From Pseudooceanicola spongiae (GTDB lineage Bacteria > Pseudomonadota > Alphaproteobacteria > Rhodobacterales > Rhodobacteraceae), in NCBI RefSeq assembly GCF_014899185.1, contig NZ_CP045201.1, positions 3,945,501-4,009,500 on the forward strand: a stretch of 64,000 nucleotides of DNA. The letters are read 5' to 3'. Of the stretch, positions 8,253-16,801 are shown piece by piece. The stretch's first letter is position 1, and every line of letters starts with the position of its first letter. Under the pieces are notes generated by a model that saw only the letters and a list, made by a program, of their open reading frames with translations, was not told the origin of the DNA and did not search any database. Made by a program: the position numbers and the translations under genes.

Positions 8253-8987
8253 TTAATCGAAGAAGGCGTCTATGCCGCGAAGTGGTTCTGCGTTCTGCCT
8301 ATAAGGCGATTTCAGAATGATATATCCAACTATCGAGCATCGAGCCATCACAATGAGGTTTTGATCATAGCCGATTTGCCTCATTGCCACAGATAGAGCA
8401 TTCAATCCGTCCGTTACCTGATCCGCAGCGGACCCTTCAGACAGACGATTTAATCCGCCTTCATAAAACGAACTTTCAATCCCTGTCCGCTCTATGAATG
8501 AGTGGATGAATTTCCAATCTCTTGATGCGGCGCCGTCCAACTCGTATGCGATGACGTCATTTGTCGCTCCGTATTTCTTGCAGGTCACATCAAAGAATCT
8601 AGCAGCGCAGATCATAACTGATGATTGCAGGACTGAACCATTTTTGCCCTGTATGCGCGCTAATTCTACAAGATTATCGCTCCCAAATCCGCCCCTATCG
8701 GCGGCCTCGAGGAGACACAAAGTTTCTTGAGCTTTAGGGTGGCCGGCGGCCGCAGCTTTATACCAACAGTCCGCTGCCAAATCGAAGTCATACGGGCTTA
8801 CGGCACCGCTTCCCCACAGAATCGAAAGATTGTAATATGCGGAAATATGTCCGCCTTCAGCAGCTTTCACTAGATGTCGACTGGCAGCGTTCATGTCTCC
8901 ATGCTGGAGATGCATCACACCGGCAGTGTATTCTTCCTCGACGTAAGAGCTATCGCTCTTAAAAAAAGGCTTCTGAAATAGGGCCAT
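8253..8987 (-). CDS. Sel1-like repeat protein
   Basis: 244 residues. Residues 20-100 contain Sel1/TPR-like helical repeats: AASRHLVKAAEGGHISAYYN, LAADCWYKAAAAGHPKAQET. Sel1 repeats mediate protein-protein contacts. The C-terminal 130 residues are not recognised. It has GGAG six bases before the ATG, no signal peptide, and begins MALFQKPFFKSDS, somewhat like the MWPFSKKKS start of its leucine-rich neighbour 73 bases downstream; the two are probably cotranscribed. Lower GC than the backbone marks it as acquired. Confidence 0.75.
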   Translation of the reverse strand: MALFQKPFFKSDSSYVEEEYTAGVMHLQHGDMNAASRHLVKAAEGGHISAYYNLSILWGSGAVSPYDFDLAADCWYKAAAAGHPKAQETLCLLEAADRGGFGSDNLVELARIQGKNGSVLQSSVMICAARFFDVTCKKYGATNDVIAYELDGAASRDWKFIHSFIERTGIESSFYEGGLNRLSEGSAADQVTDGLNALSVAMRQIGYDQNLIVMARCSIVGYIILKSPYRQNAEPLRGIDAFFD

Positions 8988-9265
8988 CTTGATCTCCAGT
9001 GCTCGTTATCTGGCTGACATACAGATTGTGGTTTGTAGCTTTTCCCGACATTCCCCAAGTGGCCTTCGGACTGTTGTAAAAATGGCCTGATTTTTTAAGT
9101 TGAACAATCGTTTTTTGCCCTGAGCGCCGTGTGCAGTCTCGCAGCCTGCTGGAACCGGGCCCATCAAACCGCGAAGCCGCCGTCTTGTGTCCCGGCGGCG
9201 GAGTTTTTCAGCACAGCGGGCAGACCTGTCCCGCCGGTTTCGTTCGAGTTGAGCGTGGGTCGCGG
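8988..9265. other. Gap between Sel1 gene and IS remnant, no gene seen
   Basis: The stretch contains AT-rich sequence next to the Sel1 start (its likely promoter) and then GC-rich sequence that may be the outer end of the IS1380 remnant. Terminal inverted repeats could not be identified. A minus-strand open frame here looks like a chance frame. Confidence 0.35.
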
Positions 9266-9577
9266 TCATTTGCATAACGGAGGCGCTCGCAATCGGCGGA
9301 TGGCGGCGAGAATGGCGCGCACCATCGGACCTGTGACGGCCATCTCGGCCAGTTGGAAGGTAATGGCGCGGGCGTGCCGGATGACACGCGCCTAGATCGT
9401 GATCAGTTTCAGTTGCAGGCTGGTCAACGACCAGTCCGCCATGGCCTCGGGTAGTTCGATGCAGCGCAGGAAGGTGGCCAGGTTATAGGCCATCTCCCGA
9501 TCTCCGCCGGGTTGCCGTAGCATCCTCGCCTGCAGCAAGCGGAAGGGTTCGAGCCAAGGTAAACGCAGATGTCAGAG
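9266..9577 (-). pseudogene. IS1380-family transposase remnant, C-terminal part with internal stop
   Basis: Translation of the minus strand gives family-typical segments: LLQARMLRQPGGDREMAYNL, ATFLRCIELP, ADWSLTSLQLKLITI, then an in-frame TAG at 9392-9394, then ARVIRHARAITFQLAE and RAILAAIRRLRAPPLCK followed by TGA at 9266-9268. Only about the last 100 residues remain of a protein normally over 400 residues. The stop falls where family members usually have a Gly codon. Homology fades upstream of about 9563. It is a dead insertion sequence inside the island. Confidence 0.75.
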
Positions 9578-9641
9578 CGTCTCATTCGCTGATCATGCTA
9601 CGACGGAAAAGGATTGGAAATCCTATGTCAGGCGCAGAACA

Positions 9642-10091
9642 CTAACGCGATCGCCATGACCGCTTGAAGGATATTTTGAGACTCGGCAGTTCCTTCACAA
9701 TTGAATGCTGCCAAACGTTGGTAACGCTCTCAATATATTGCTGATCCAAAGATGCCGGGAAGAAAGCATCTAAGACAAGAAACGTTTCGTTTTTATCCTG
9801 CCGATACATCGTTGTGAACCTGTTGTCTGCGTTCCAGAAATCCATCTCTTCGTTAGAAAAGGAGAATTTATTTATTCCAGCCCTGAAGTGAGCGGTATTT
9901 GAAAAAATCCCATACTTCAGGTCGGGCTCGTACAGATGCACTGCGTAGGACAGGCCGCCGATCGAACCTGCAAGTCCATACGTGTTAGACTGAGCTCCCG
10001 TGAAAAGGCAGGTAGAACGGGTAATTTTACTCGTTCCATGTCTCTTCAGGTCGACGCATAGTTTCTCTGCTACCGAGTTGATATTTTGCAT
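9642..10091 (-). CDS. YbjN-like domain protein (tentative)
   Basis: 149 residues from the ATG at 10091, chosen because AGGAG lies just upstream; an earlier in-frame start would add 29 residues without a ribosome binding site. The C-terminal half (FSNEEMDFWNADNRFTTMYR, LVLDAFFPASLDQQYIESVT) resembles YbjN/type III chaperone-like folds, with the W-N-x-x-N-R-F pattern and a hydrophobic strand followed by a helix. YbjN proteins are putative chaperone or regulatory proteins in enterobacteria. The gene is AT-rich and isolated between an IS remnant and a truncated integrase. Confidence 0.5.
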   Translation of the reverse strand: MQNINSVAEKLCVDLKRHGTSKITRSTCLFTGAQSNTYGLAGSIGGLSYAVHLYEPDLKYGIFSNTAHFRAGINKFSFSNEEMDFWNADNRFTTMYRQDKNETFLVLDAFFPASLDQQYIESVTNVWQHSIVKELPSLKISFKRSWRSR

Positions 10092-10364
10092 ATTGCTCTC
10101 CTGCTCTGTTTTGCGGCTACTTAGCCGGGCCGCAGTCTTGATCCGAAATTCCCAAAGTGAGCTGCCGCTTGACGGCAAACTCGCCTAATTTGGCCCGCTG
10201 GACAAATGTTTTCAGCCACGAGCAGCATCTGCGGCGTCTATAGTTTTCATTGCCCGAGCAGTCGTTCGAAGCTCCCTTGGAGCGGGGAGCATTCTTTGGC
10301 GGTATTGGATGTGTCTGCTGCGTTCGTCCGCCAGCGCTTCGGCAATCGCCGCCCTTTGCGCCGA
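10092..10364. other. Gap in island, no gene seen
   Basis: It lies between the YbjN-like start and the truncated integrase. The first bases probably carry the YbjN-like promoter. Nothing else is recognisable. The junction at which the integrase homology breaks lies near 10388. Confidence 0.3.
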
Positions 10365-10727
10365 TCAGGCTGCCGCCGAACTTGACGCGTTTACCGTCTC
10401 GTCGGCGGCGTCGGCGATAGTGACCTGGGCGCGACGCGCTTCTTGTGCGGCCCGCTCCTCGCCTAGAGGATCGCCGACCGCGCGGATCATCTCTCGGGCA
10501 TCACGCGCCTCCTCGCGCGCCCGGGCGAGGGGCACTTCCGGGAAGGGGCCGAGGCCCATACTGCGTCGTGAGCCGTTGGCGACATAGCGCAGGAGCCACG
10601 ACCTGGCACTATTCGGCGTGATCTGAAGATATATTCCAGTGACGGCGCGGGCGACATTGCCCCCGTGGTCCGGATGGCTCAGGTTCCGTAAGGCTATGAT
10701 AGACAATTCTGTCGCTATGCGAGGCAT
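10365..10727 (-). pseudogene. Truncated tyrosine integrase, Arm domain only
   Basis: 120 residues, of which about 110 align with the N-terminus of the intact integrase at 5407-6654: MPRIATELSIIALRNLSHPD, LQITPNSARSWLLRY, SMGLGPFPEVPLAREE-like, AQEARRAQVTIADAADETV. There is an in-frame loss of three residues (AVTG against AVGGVTG). Homology stops at about 10388, and the core-binding and catalytic domains with all active-site residues are gone. It is the remnant of an earlier element using the same or a related attachment site. Confidence 0.88.
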
Positions 10728-10893
10728 TGCGTTTATACCTTACGTGTCTAACTACATACCATAAAACTATGATATGTTATGATACTGAGTGCAACTCAAT
10801 GTTACACTAATCCTCTTAAGATACTGTTTTTAAAACTCTTAAAGTGACTTGTGGCGATCAGTGTTACTAGCTCATGGCGGCCACCTCCTCCGC
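10728..10893. repeat. Attachment-region repeat, copy B
   Basis: Counterpart of 6655-6822 in front of the truncated integrase. Shared blocks include ACCTTACGTGTCTA, ATGATATGTT, TTAAAGTGAC and the end around CTCCTCCGCCA. Similarity fades after about 10893, which would place the island-chromosome junction near there. Together with copy A it brackets the 4-kb cargo. Confidence 0.65.
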
Positions 10894-11311
10894 CAATCTC
10901 GTGAACATCTCCAGCACTCGACGGTGCGATGAGACTGGCGAAGGGCAACTCCCCTTGTTGTCTGCCGACCGGACAATCCGCCTGCAGTGGTTTGAAAACG
11001 CAGTTGGTTGATGGGTGCCTGTGGACTCGATCCGGATGGGCACGGGTGGGGCAACCTCTCGGGCGGCGACAGGGTGCACAAGGTACGTTGACCAGATGGC
11101 TCATGGGTGATCTGATCTTTTGGGCTCGGGCGGGACACCCCGATCACCTCTCGGCATCGCAAGAGCGTGGGAGAGGGGTTGGGTGATCTGGTCGGGCCTC
11201 TGGCCTGTCAAACCGCCCGTGTCGATGTTGCGCCGGTTCTGACCGTCTACGCAGTATAAACTTCACACCTGACAGAAGCCGCCCCTTCTGTGTCGAGATA
11301 AGGATTATCAG
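10894..11311. other. 418-base stretch without a convincing gene
   Basis: No family is recognised in six frames. A minus-strand frame ends LEMFTRLAEEVAAMS at 10867, inside repeat B; it could be the 3' end of the gene used as integration target, but upstream of that tail the frame looks non-coding. The right end probably carries the promoter of the receiver gene, with AAGGA at about 11302. Confidence 0.3.
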
Positions 11312-11680
11312 GTGGTGTACATGACGATCGCACTTATCGAAGATGACAGCCGTCTGAGACATGCCCTCAGTGATTTCCTCAGCGCCGCGGGATATGTAGT
11401 GCGCAGTTTCGACAACGCACTGAGCTTTGTGACGGACCCGTACCACTCCAAGATCCGCTGTATCGTGACGGATGTTCACCTGCCCGGCATCGGCGGACTG
11501 GAGCTGTGCCGGAGCGTGACACTGCGCCGGCCCGCTCCCGAGGTGATCATGATCACCGGACGCCCCGAACCTGAGCTTGAGGCGCGCGCGCTCGATTGCG
11601 GGGCGATGGTGCTGCTGCGCAAGCCCTTCGACATGCAGGTGCTGCTCGGCTGGGTCGAACGCCTGCTGGGCCGCCCTTGA
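11312..11680 (+). CDS. Receiver-only response regulator
   Basis: 122 residues forming one REC domain: acidic pocket IEDD (residues 10-12), phosphoacceptor Asp54 in CIVTDVHLPG, MITG near residue 82 and the conserved Lys in LLRKPF near residue 103. There is no output domain. The GTG at 11312 has AAGGA upstream; an ATG at 11321 is the alternative. Single receivers of the FixJ group pass phosphate in relays or bind targets directly. It lies 126 bases upstream of the giant hybrid kinase and could be its phosphate acceptor. That link is inferred from position. Confidence 0.85.
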   Translation: MVYMTIALIEDDSRLRHALSDFLSAAGYVVRSFDNALSFVTDPYHSKIRCIVTDVHLPGIGGLELCRSVTLRRPAPEVIMITGRPEPELEARALDCGAMVLLRKPFDMQVLLGWVERLLGRP

Positions 11681-11806
11681 ACTGTTCAAAACAGTCTGGG
11701 GAGCCTTGCGGTCCGGTGCAGGCCCTATGCCTGATCCGTTCGTTGCCGCAGTATGGCTCCGGGCTGATGGCACAGCCGTAGCGATGCGACGTCAGGGGAC
11801 CGTGCG

Positions 11807-14800
11807 ATGATCAGGCTGCAGGGATACGGGATCGAACTGCTCAGCGATGATGGCCGGACGTCGCTGTTTCGCTGCTGCCCGGACCATGCGGGTGAGACGT
11901 TCCTGATCCGCTGCACCAACCAGACCGGTCACGCCGGGGATCCCCTCACGCATGAGATGGAGATGGCGCCGCATCTCGGGCCGGAGTGGGCCGTGCAGCC
12001 AATCGCGCTGCGTGATATCGACGGGCGCCCGGTGCTGCGGCTGAGCGATCCCGGTGGCATGGCCTTCGACAAGGTCATCGACAAGCCGGTTGATCTGCAG
12101 AAATTCCTGCGCATCGCGATCAACATCGCCGGAGCTTTGCGCCAGTTTCATGCCCGGGGGCTTGTCCACAAGGATCTGAAACCTGCAAATATCCTTGTCG
12201 CGACGGATCTGTCGGTGCGCATAACGGGCTTCGGGGCGGCAGCGCGCCTGCGACCTGAACGGCAGAGAGAGACCGGGCGGGCCGCCGACGCCAGCCCCGA
12301 GCCCGCGTCGGGTGGCGTGGAAGTGTCTGGCACATGGGAATATATGGCACCCGAGCAGACGGGACGCATGACCCGGTCCGTCGACAGGCGCAGCGATTTC
12401 TATGCCCTCGGCGTGTCGCTGTATCAGGCGCTTGCGGGCCGCCTGCCGTTCGTGGCGGCGGACCCGGCGGAGTGGGTCTTGTGCCATATGGCGCGTGAGC
12501 CGCGCACCTTCAGCCCGCAGGACGGGGTGCCGGACGGGCTGGCTGCGGTGGTCATGAAGCTGTTGTCCAAGCCGCCGGAGGATCGCTATCAGACTGCCCG
12601 GGCGCTGGAACTGGACCTTATGCACTGCCTTGGGGACTGGCAGCAGAGCGGCGCAATCGGGCCGTTCAAGCTGGCGCGGCAGGACCGCGCGGACCTTCCA
12701 GTGCCGCCGGGGATGCTTTATGGGCGCGCCGGTCCTATCGGGGCGCTGGAAGACGAGTTGCGCCGTGTTGCCGACAAGGGGCGCATGGTGATGGTGCTGG
12801 TCTCGGGGACGTCGGGGATTGGCAAATCCTCTCTGGTGCATGAACTGCGGCGCCGCGTGGAGGCCGAGGGGGGGCTGTTTACGGCTGGCAAGTTCGACCA
12901 GCACCGCGAAGGGATGGCCTATGCAACCGGCGGGCAGGCGGTGCGGGGCCTGATCGCTCAGCTGTTGGAACTTGGGCCCAAGGCGCGTGATATCTGGCGC
13001 AGCGCCTTCCAAGAGGCCTTGGGAGAGAACGTGGTTCTGCTTGCGGAGATGATCCCGGAATTCGCCCGGCTGATGGGTCCGTGCCCTGCGATTGCCGAGC
13101 TTGCACCGGCTGAGTCGATGAACCGCTTTGACCATACCTTCCGGCAGTTTCTGCGGGTTCTGTCGCGCAAGGGGCGGCCGCTGTGCTTGTTCATTGACGA
13201 CATGCAATGGATCGACAAGGCCACTCTTGGGCTGATCACACGGCTGATCTCGGCCGGTGGGGTGCCGCATCTGATGCTGATCGGCGCGTTCCGCGACAAC
13301 GAGATTGGCCCAGGGCATCCGATGCTGGGCCTTGTGGCTGCTGCGCGGCAGCAGGTGGCGGACCTTGACACGAGAGAGATACAGCTCGGCCCGCTGTCGC
13401 GCGAGGAGGTCACAGCACTGATCGCCGACACGCTGGCGCGCCCCATGGCGGAGGTCGTGGAGCTGGCAGCCTATGTGCATCACCAGAGCAATGGCAATCC
13501 GCTGTTCACAACGCAGATGCTGACGGCACTGGCGGAAAGCGGTGCCTTGCGGTTCGATTGCGGGCAGGAGCGCTGGGACTGGGACATGCCTGCCATTCTG
13601 CTGCGACAGCCTGTCAGCAGTGTGACCGAGCTGATGGCCGCGCGGTTGGAGCGGTTGGAACCTACAACGCAATTCGTCATCGCGCGTCTGGCCTGCCTCG
13701 GCAGCATTGCGCACAAGTGCACACTGGCGCTGGCCTGCGGGCTTGACCTGAGCACGGTGGAAGATGCGCTATGGTACGCGGTTCAGGAGGGGATGTTGTC
13801 ACAGACAGGCAGGGGCTATGCCTTTGTACATGACCGTGTGCGCGAGGCTTCCTATGCGCTGATCCCCAACGATGCCCGGCCCGTGACACATCTGCAGATC
13901 GCGCGACGCCTGACGGCTGAGCTGCAGGGTGCGCCCTCTGATGACCTCATCATCGAAGCCGTCAGCGCCTATGACAAGGCTGCGGCGCTGCTGACAGATC
14001 CGCAAGAGCGGCATCGGGTGGCTGAGCTGCACCTGGCAGCGGGGCGGCTTGCGAAGGATTCCGGTGCGCAGGGTGCCGCCTGCGATCTTCTGGCCGGTGG
14101 GCTGCGGCTGCTGGGGGCTGAGCGCTGGACAACCTGCCACCAGCTGAGCTTTGATCTGGACTTCACACTGGCGGAATGCGCGCTGGCCAATGGTGATTTC
14201 GCCCAGGCTGAGGCCTCGCTGCTGAGCCTGCAGGTGCAGGCCATTTCAGTGCCTGCACGGGCGGCGGTGACATCGCTGCTGGTGACGCTGTATACGGCAA
14301 GTGATCGTAGTGACCGGGCCATCGAGACCTGCCTTGTCTTCCTGCAGGGCTTCGGTTTTGACTGGGAGGCAAATCCCTCACCCGACTTGCCGCTCGCGGA
14401 ATACGCCCGCCTTTGCAAGCTGCGTGGCAGCCGGAGCGTGCCATCGCTGATCGATCTGCCGCTGATGACGGACGAAGGCAGTCTGGCGATCATGGATGTG
14501 TTGGCCGCAGCGCTGCCCCCGGCGTTTTTCAGTGACGAGCACCTTGTCAGCCTGATCCTGTGCCGCATGGCCAATATCAGCCTTTTGCACGGTGTTTCGG
14601 ATGCGTCCTCGCTTGGGTTTGCCTATCTCGGAATGGTCGGGGGCTCGTATTTCAGCGAGTATCAGGTCGCCTACAGCTATGGCAGGCTCGGCTTTGATCT
14701 TGCTGACAGGCATGGCTTCCGGCGCTATCGGGCCCGGGTGCTGATGACCTTCGCCTATCACGTTTCGCCCTGGACGAATGACATCCGCGAGGAACGCCCC

Positions 14801-16801
14801 CTGCTGGTGGAGGCCTTCGAGGACGCCAAGCAGAGCGGCGATCTGACCTATGCGGGCTTTTCCAGCGTCACGCTGGTGACCAGCATGCTGGCGGTCGGCG
14901 ACCGGCTGGACAAGACACAACGCACCGCCGAGACCCGGCTGGCGTTCGTGCGGCAGGCGCGCTTTGGGCTCTGTGTCGACATCCACACGACGCAGTTGCA
15001 ACTGGTGCGGACATTGCGGGGGCTGAACAACGATCTTGCGACGCTCAATTCGCCCGAGTTTTCCGAGACCGACTTCGAAAACCATCTGGCGAAGAACCCC
15101 AGCCTCGATATCGCGGCGTGCTGGTACTGGATCCGCAAGCTGCAGTCGCGGTTTCTGGCGGGACGGATCGAGGAGGCGGGACATGCGGCGGATCGGGCCG
15201 AGGCGCTGATCTGGACCTCCGGCGGGCATTTCGAGATTGCAGAGTATCACTTTCATGCAGCGCTTGCGCGTCTGGCGCTGCCGGTGCCCCCGATGGAAAA
15301 GATTGCGGCGCATCTGACGCAACTGCAGATCCTGGCCGGGAACTGCCCCGCCAACTTCGAGGCGCGCTTCCTGCTGGTCAGCGCGGAAGTGGCGCGCGTG
15401 AGGGGGGAGGCCGACGCGGCGATGCGCGGATATGATGCTGCGATCCGCGCGGCGCAGGCCTCAAATCTGCCCCAGATCGAGGCCATGGCCCATGAGCTTG
15501 GCGCGGCTTTCTATGCCAGTCGGGCGGCGGATACGGTCGAAATTGCCTATCTGCGTCAGGCCCGCAGCTGCTACGAGACATGGGGCGCGACAGGCAAGGT
15601 CCGCCAGCTTGACCAGTTGCACCCCATGCTGATGCAACGGCTTGGGGCGCCGGTCGGGGGCAGGGCGCAGAGTGATCCCGGGCTGTCTTCGGTGCTGTTC
15701 GGCTCGCTGCACGAGGTTTCGGGGATGGCGTCGCTGGCCGACACGATCTCGGCTCTTTTGAGGGTTGTTCTGGAGCAGGCGGCCGCAAGCCGCGCCGTGC
15801 TGATCCTGTCCCACGGCGAGCGGCTGAAAATCGAGGCGGAAGCGGCCCTCAGCGCGGACGGATTTTCCGTGCGCATGGTGGGAGAGCCGGTGGACGCGGC
15901 GACCCTTCCGCAGACCATACTGCATGCCACGATCCGCGAACGGGACGCGATCGTTGTGGAGGACACCCAGTCTGAATCCGTCAGCGCCGATCCCTATTTC
16001 AGCAACACGGCGGCGCGATCTGCGCTTTGCATCCCGCTGGAACACCGCGCCAAGACCGTGGGGCTGTTGTACCTCGAGAACGACCATTTGCGCGATGCCT
16101 TCCCGCCGGACCGCATCTCCAGCCTTCGTCTGATTGCCGCCCAGACAGCGCTGACGATGGAGAACGCCACGCTTGAGGAAAAGGAAGCGCTGCTGAAAGA
16201 GGTCCATCACCGGGTCAAGAACAACCTGCAGCTGATCACCAGTCTGTTGAACCTGCAGGCCTGCCGCATCGACGACCCGCAGGTTGCCCGGCTGTTTGCC
16301 GACAGCCGTGACCGGGTCCGCTCGATGGCACTGGTCCATGAAAACCTCTACCAGCTGGGCAACTTTGCCCGTGTGCCGATGCGCACGCATCTTGAAGCGG
16401 TCGCCTGGCATCTGTTCCGCGCCCATTCGCAACAGGATGGGCGGATCAAGCTGGTGATGCTGGTGGATGACATTCAGCTCGATCTCGACCGGGCGATCCC
16501 CTGCGGGTTGATCGTCAACGAGCTGGTGTCAAACGCGCTCAAGCACGCGTTCCCCGACGACGGCGAGGGCATTGTCACGGTCCGTCTGGAACTGCAGGAC
16601 CGATTGTGCCGCCTGACGGTGTCCGATAATGGGATCGGCACGCCCGCAACGGTGAATATCGAAACCGCCAACACGCTGGGTTTGCAGCTGGTGGGGGACC
16701 TTGCGGCGCAACTGAAGGGGCGGCTTATCCAAGTGGAACAATCTGAGGGCACCGGGTTCTCGGTCGTGCTTCAGCTGCCGAAGGTTGATGCAAAATGGTG
16801 A
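11807..16801 (+). CDS. Trifunctional Ser/Thr kinase-like / AAA ATPase / GAF / histidine kinase
   Basis: 1,664 residues. Residues 1-265 are a protein-kinase fold with HKDLKPANIL near residue 120; the usual DFG reads GFG (ITGFGAA near 138), and the ATP-binding lysine is not obvious. About 300-560 is a STAND/AAA-type ATPase with Walker A GTSGIGKSS (334) and LCLFIDDMQW (460). About 600-1230 is helical and TPR-like. A GAF domain spans 1300-1450. HisKA_2 has its phosphorylated His in KEVHHRVKNN (about 1467), and HATPase has NELVSNALKHAF (about 1570). Proteins of this architecture are large cytoplasmic signal integrators of unknown input. The stop overlaps the next kinase gene by seven bases. Confidence 0.92.
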   Translation: MIRLQGYGIELLSDDGRTSLFRCCPDHAGETFLIRCTNQTGHAGDPLTHEMEMAPHLGPEWAVQPIALRDIDGRPVLRLSDPGGMAFDKVIDKPVDLQKFLRIAINIAGALRQFHARGLVHKDLKPANILVATDLSVRITGFGAAARLRPERQRETGRAADASPEPASGGVEVSGTWEYMAPEQTGRMTRSVDRRSDFYALGVSLYQALAGRLPFVAADPAEWVLCHMAREPRTFSPQDGVPDGLAAVVMKLLSKPPEDRYQTARALELDLMHCLGDWQQSGAIGPFKLARQDRADLPVPPGMLYGRAGPIGALEDELRRVADKGRMVMVLVSGTSGIGKSSLVHELRRRVEAEGGLFTAGKFDQHREGMAYATGGQAVRGLIAQLLELGPKARDIWRSAFQEALGENVVLLAEMIPEFARLMGPCPAIAELAPAESMNRFDHTFRQFLRVLSRKGRPLCLFIDDMQWIDKATLGLITRLISAGGVPHLMLIGAFRDNEIGPGHPMLGLVAAARQQVADLDTREIQLGPLSREEVTALIADTLARPMAEVVELAAYVHHQSNGNPLFTTQMLTALAESGALRFDCGQERWDWDMPAILLRQPVSSVTELMAARLERLEPTTQFVIARLACLGSIAHKCTLALACGLDLSTVEDALWYAVQEGMLSQTGRGYAFVHDRVREASYALIPNDARPVTHLQIARRLTAELQGAPSDDLIIEAVSAYDKAAALLTDPQERHRVAELHLAAGRLAKDSGAQGAACDLLAGGLRLLGAERWTTCHQLSFDLDFTLAECALANGDFAQAEASLLSLQVQAISVPARAAVTSLLVTLYTASDRSDRAIETCLVFLQGFGFDWEANPSPDLPLAEYARLCKLRGSRSVPSLIDLPLMTDEGSLAIMDVLAAALPPAFFSDEHLVSLILCRMANISLLHGVSDASSLGFAYLGMVGGSYFSEYQVAYSYGRLGFDLADRHGFRRYRARVLMTFAYHVSPWTNDIREERPLLVEAFEDAKQSGDLTYAGFSSVTLVTSMLAVGDRLDKTQRTAETRLAFVRQARFGLCVDIHTTQLQLVRTLRGLNNDLATLNSPEFSETDFENHLAKNPSLDIAACWYWIRKLQSRFLAGRIEEAGHAADRAEALIWTSGGHFEIAEYHFHAALARLALPVPPMEKIAAHLTQLQILAGNCPANFEARFLLVSAEVARVRGEADAAMRGYDAAIRAAQASNLPQIEAMAHELGAAFYASRAADTVEIAYLRQARSCYETWGATGKVRQLDQLHPMLMQRLGAPVGGRAQSDPGLSSVLFGSLHEVSGMASLADTISALLRVVLEQAAASRAVLILSHGERLKIEAEAALSADGFSVRMVGEPVDAATLPQTILHATIRERDAIVVEDTQSESVSADPYFSNTAARSALCIPLEHRAKTVGLLYLENDHLRDAFPPDRISSLRLIAAQTALTMENATLEEKEALLKEVHHRVKNNLQLITSLLNLQACRIDDPQVARLFADSRDRVRSMALVHENLYQLGNFARVPMRTHLEAVAWHLFRAHSQQDGRIKLVMLVDDIQLDLDRAIPCGLIVNELVSNALKHAFPDDGEGIVTVRLELQDRLCRLTVSDNGIGTPATVNIETANTLGLQLVGDLAAQLKGRLIQVEQSEGTGFSVVLQLPKVDAKW

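Noticed and set aside
11792..13714. 640-residue minus-strand frame opposite the giant kinase
   Set aside because: The opposite strand encodes clear kinase and ATPase motifs; the frame is a GC-bias shadow rich in Arg, His and Gln.
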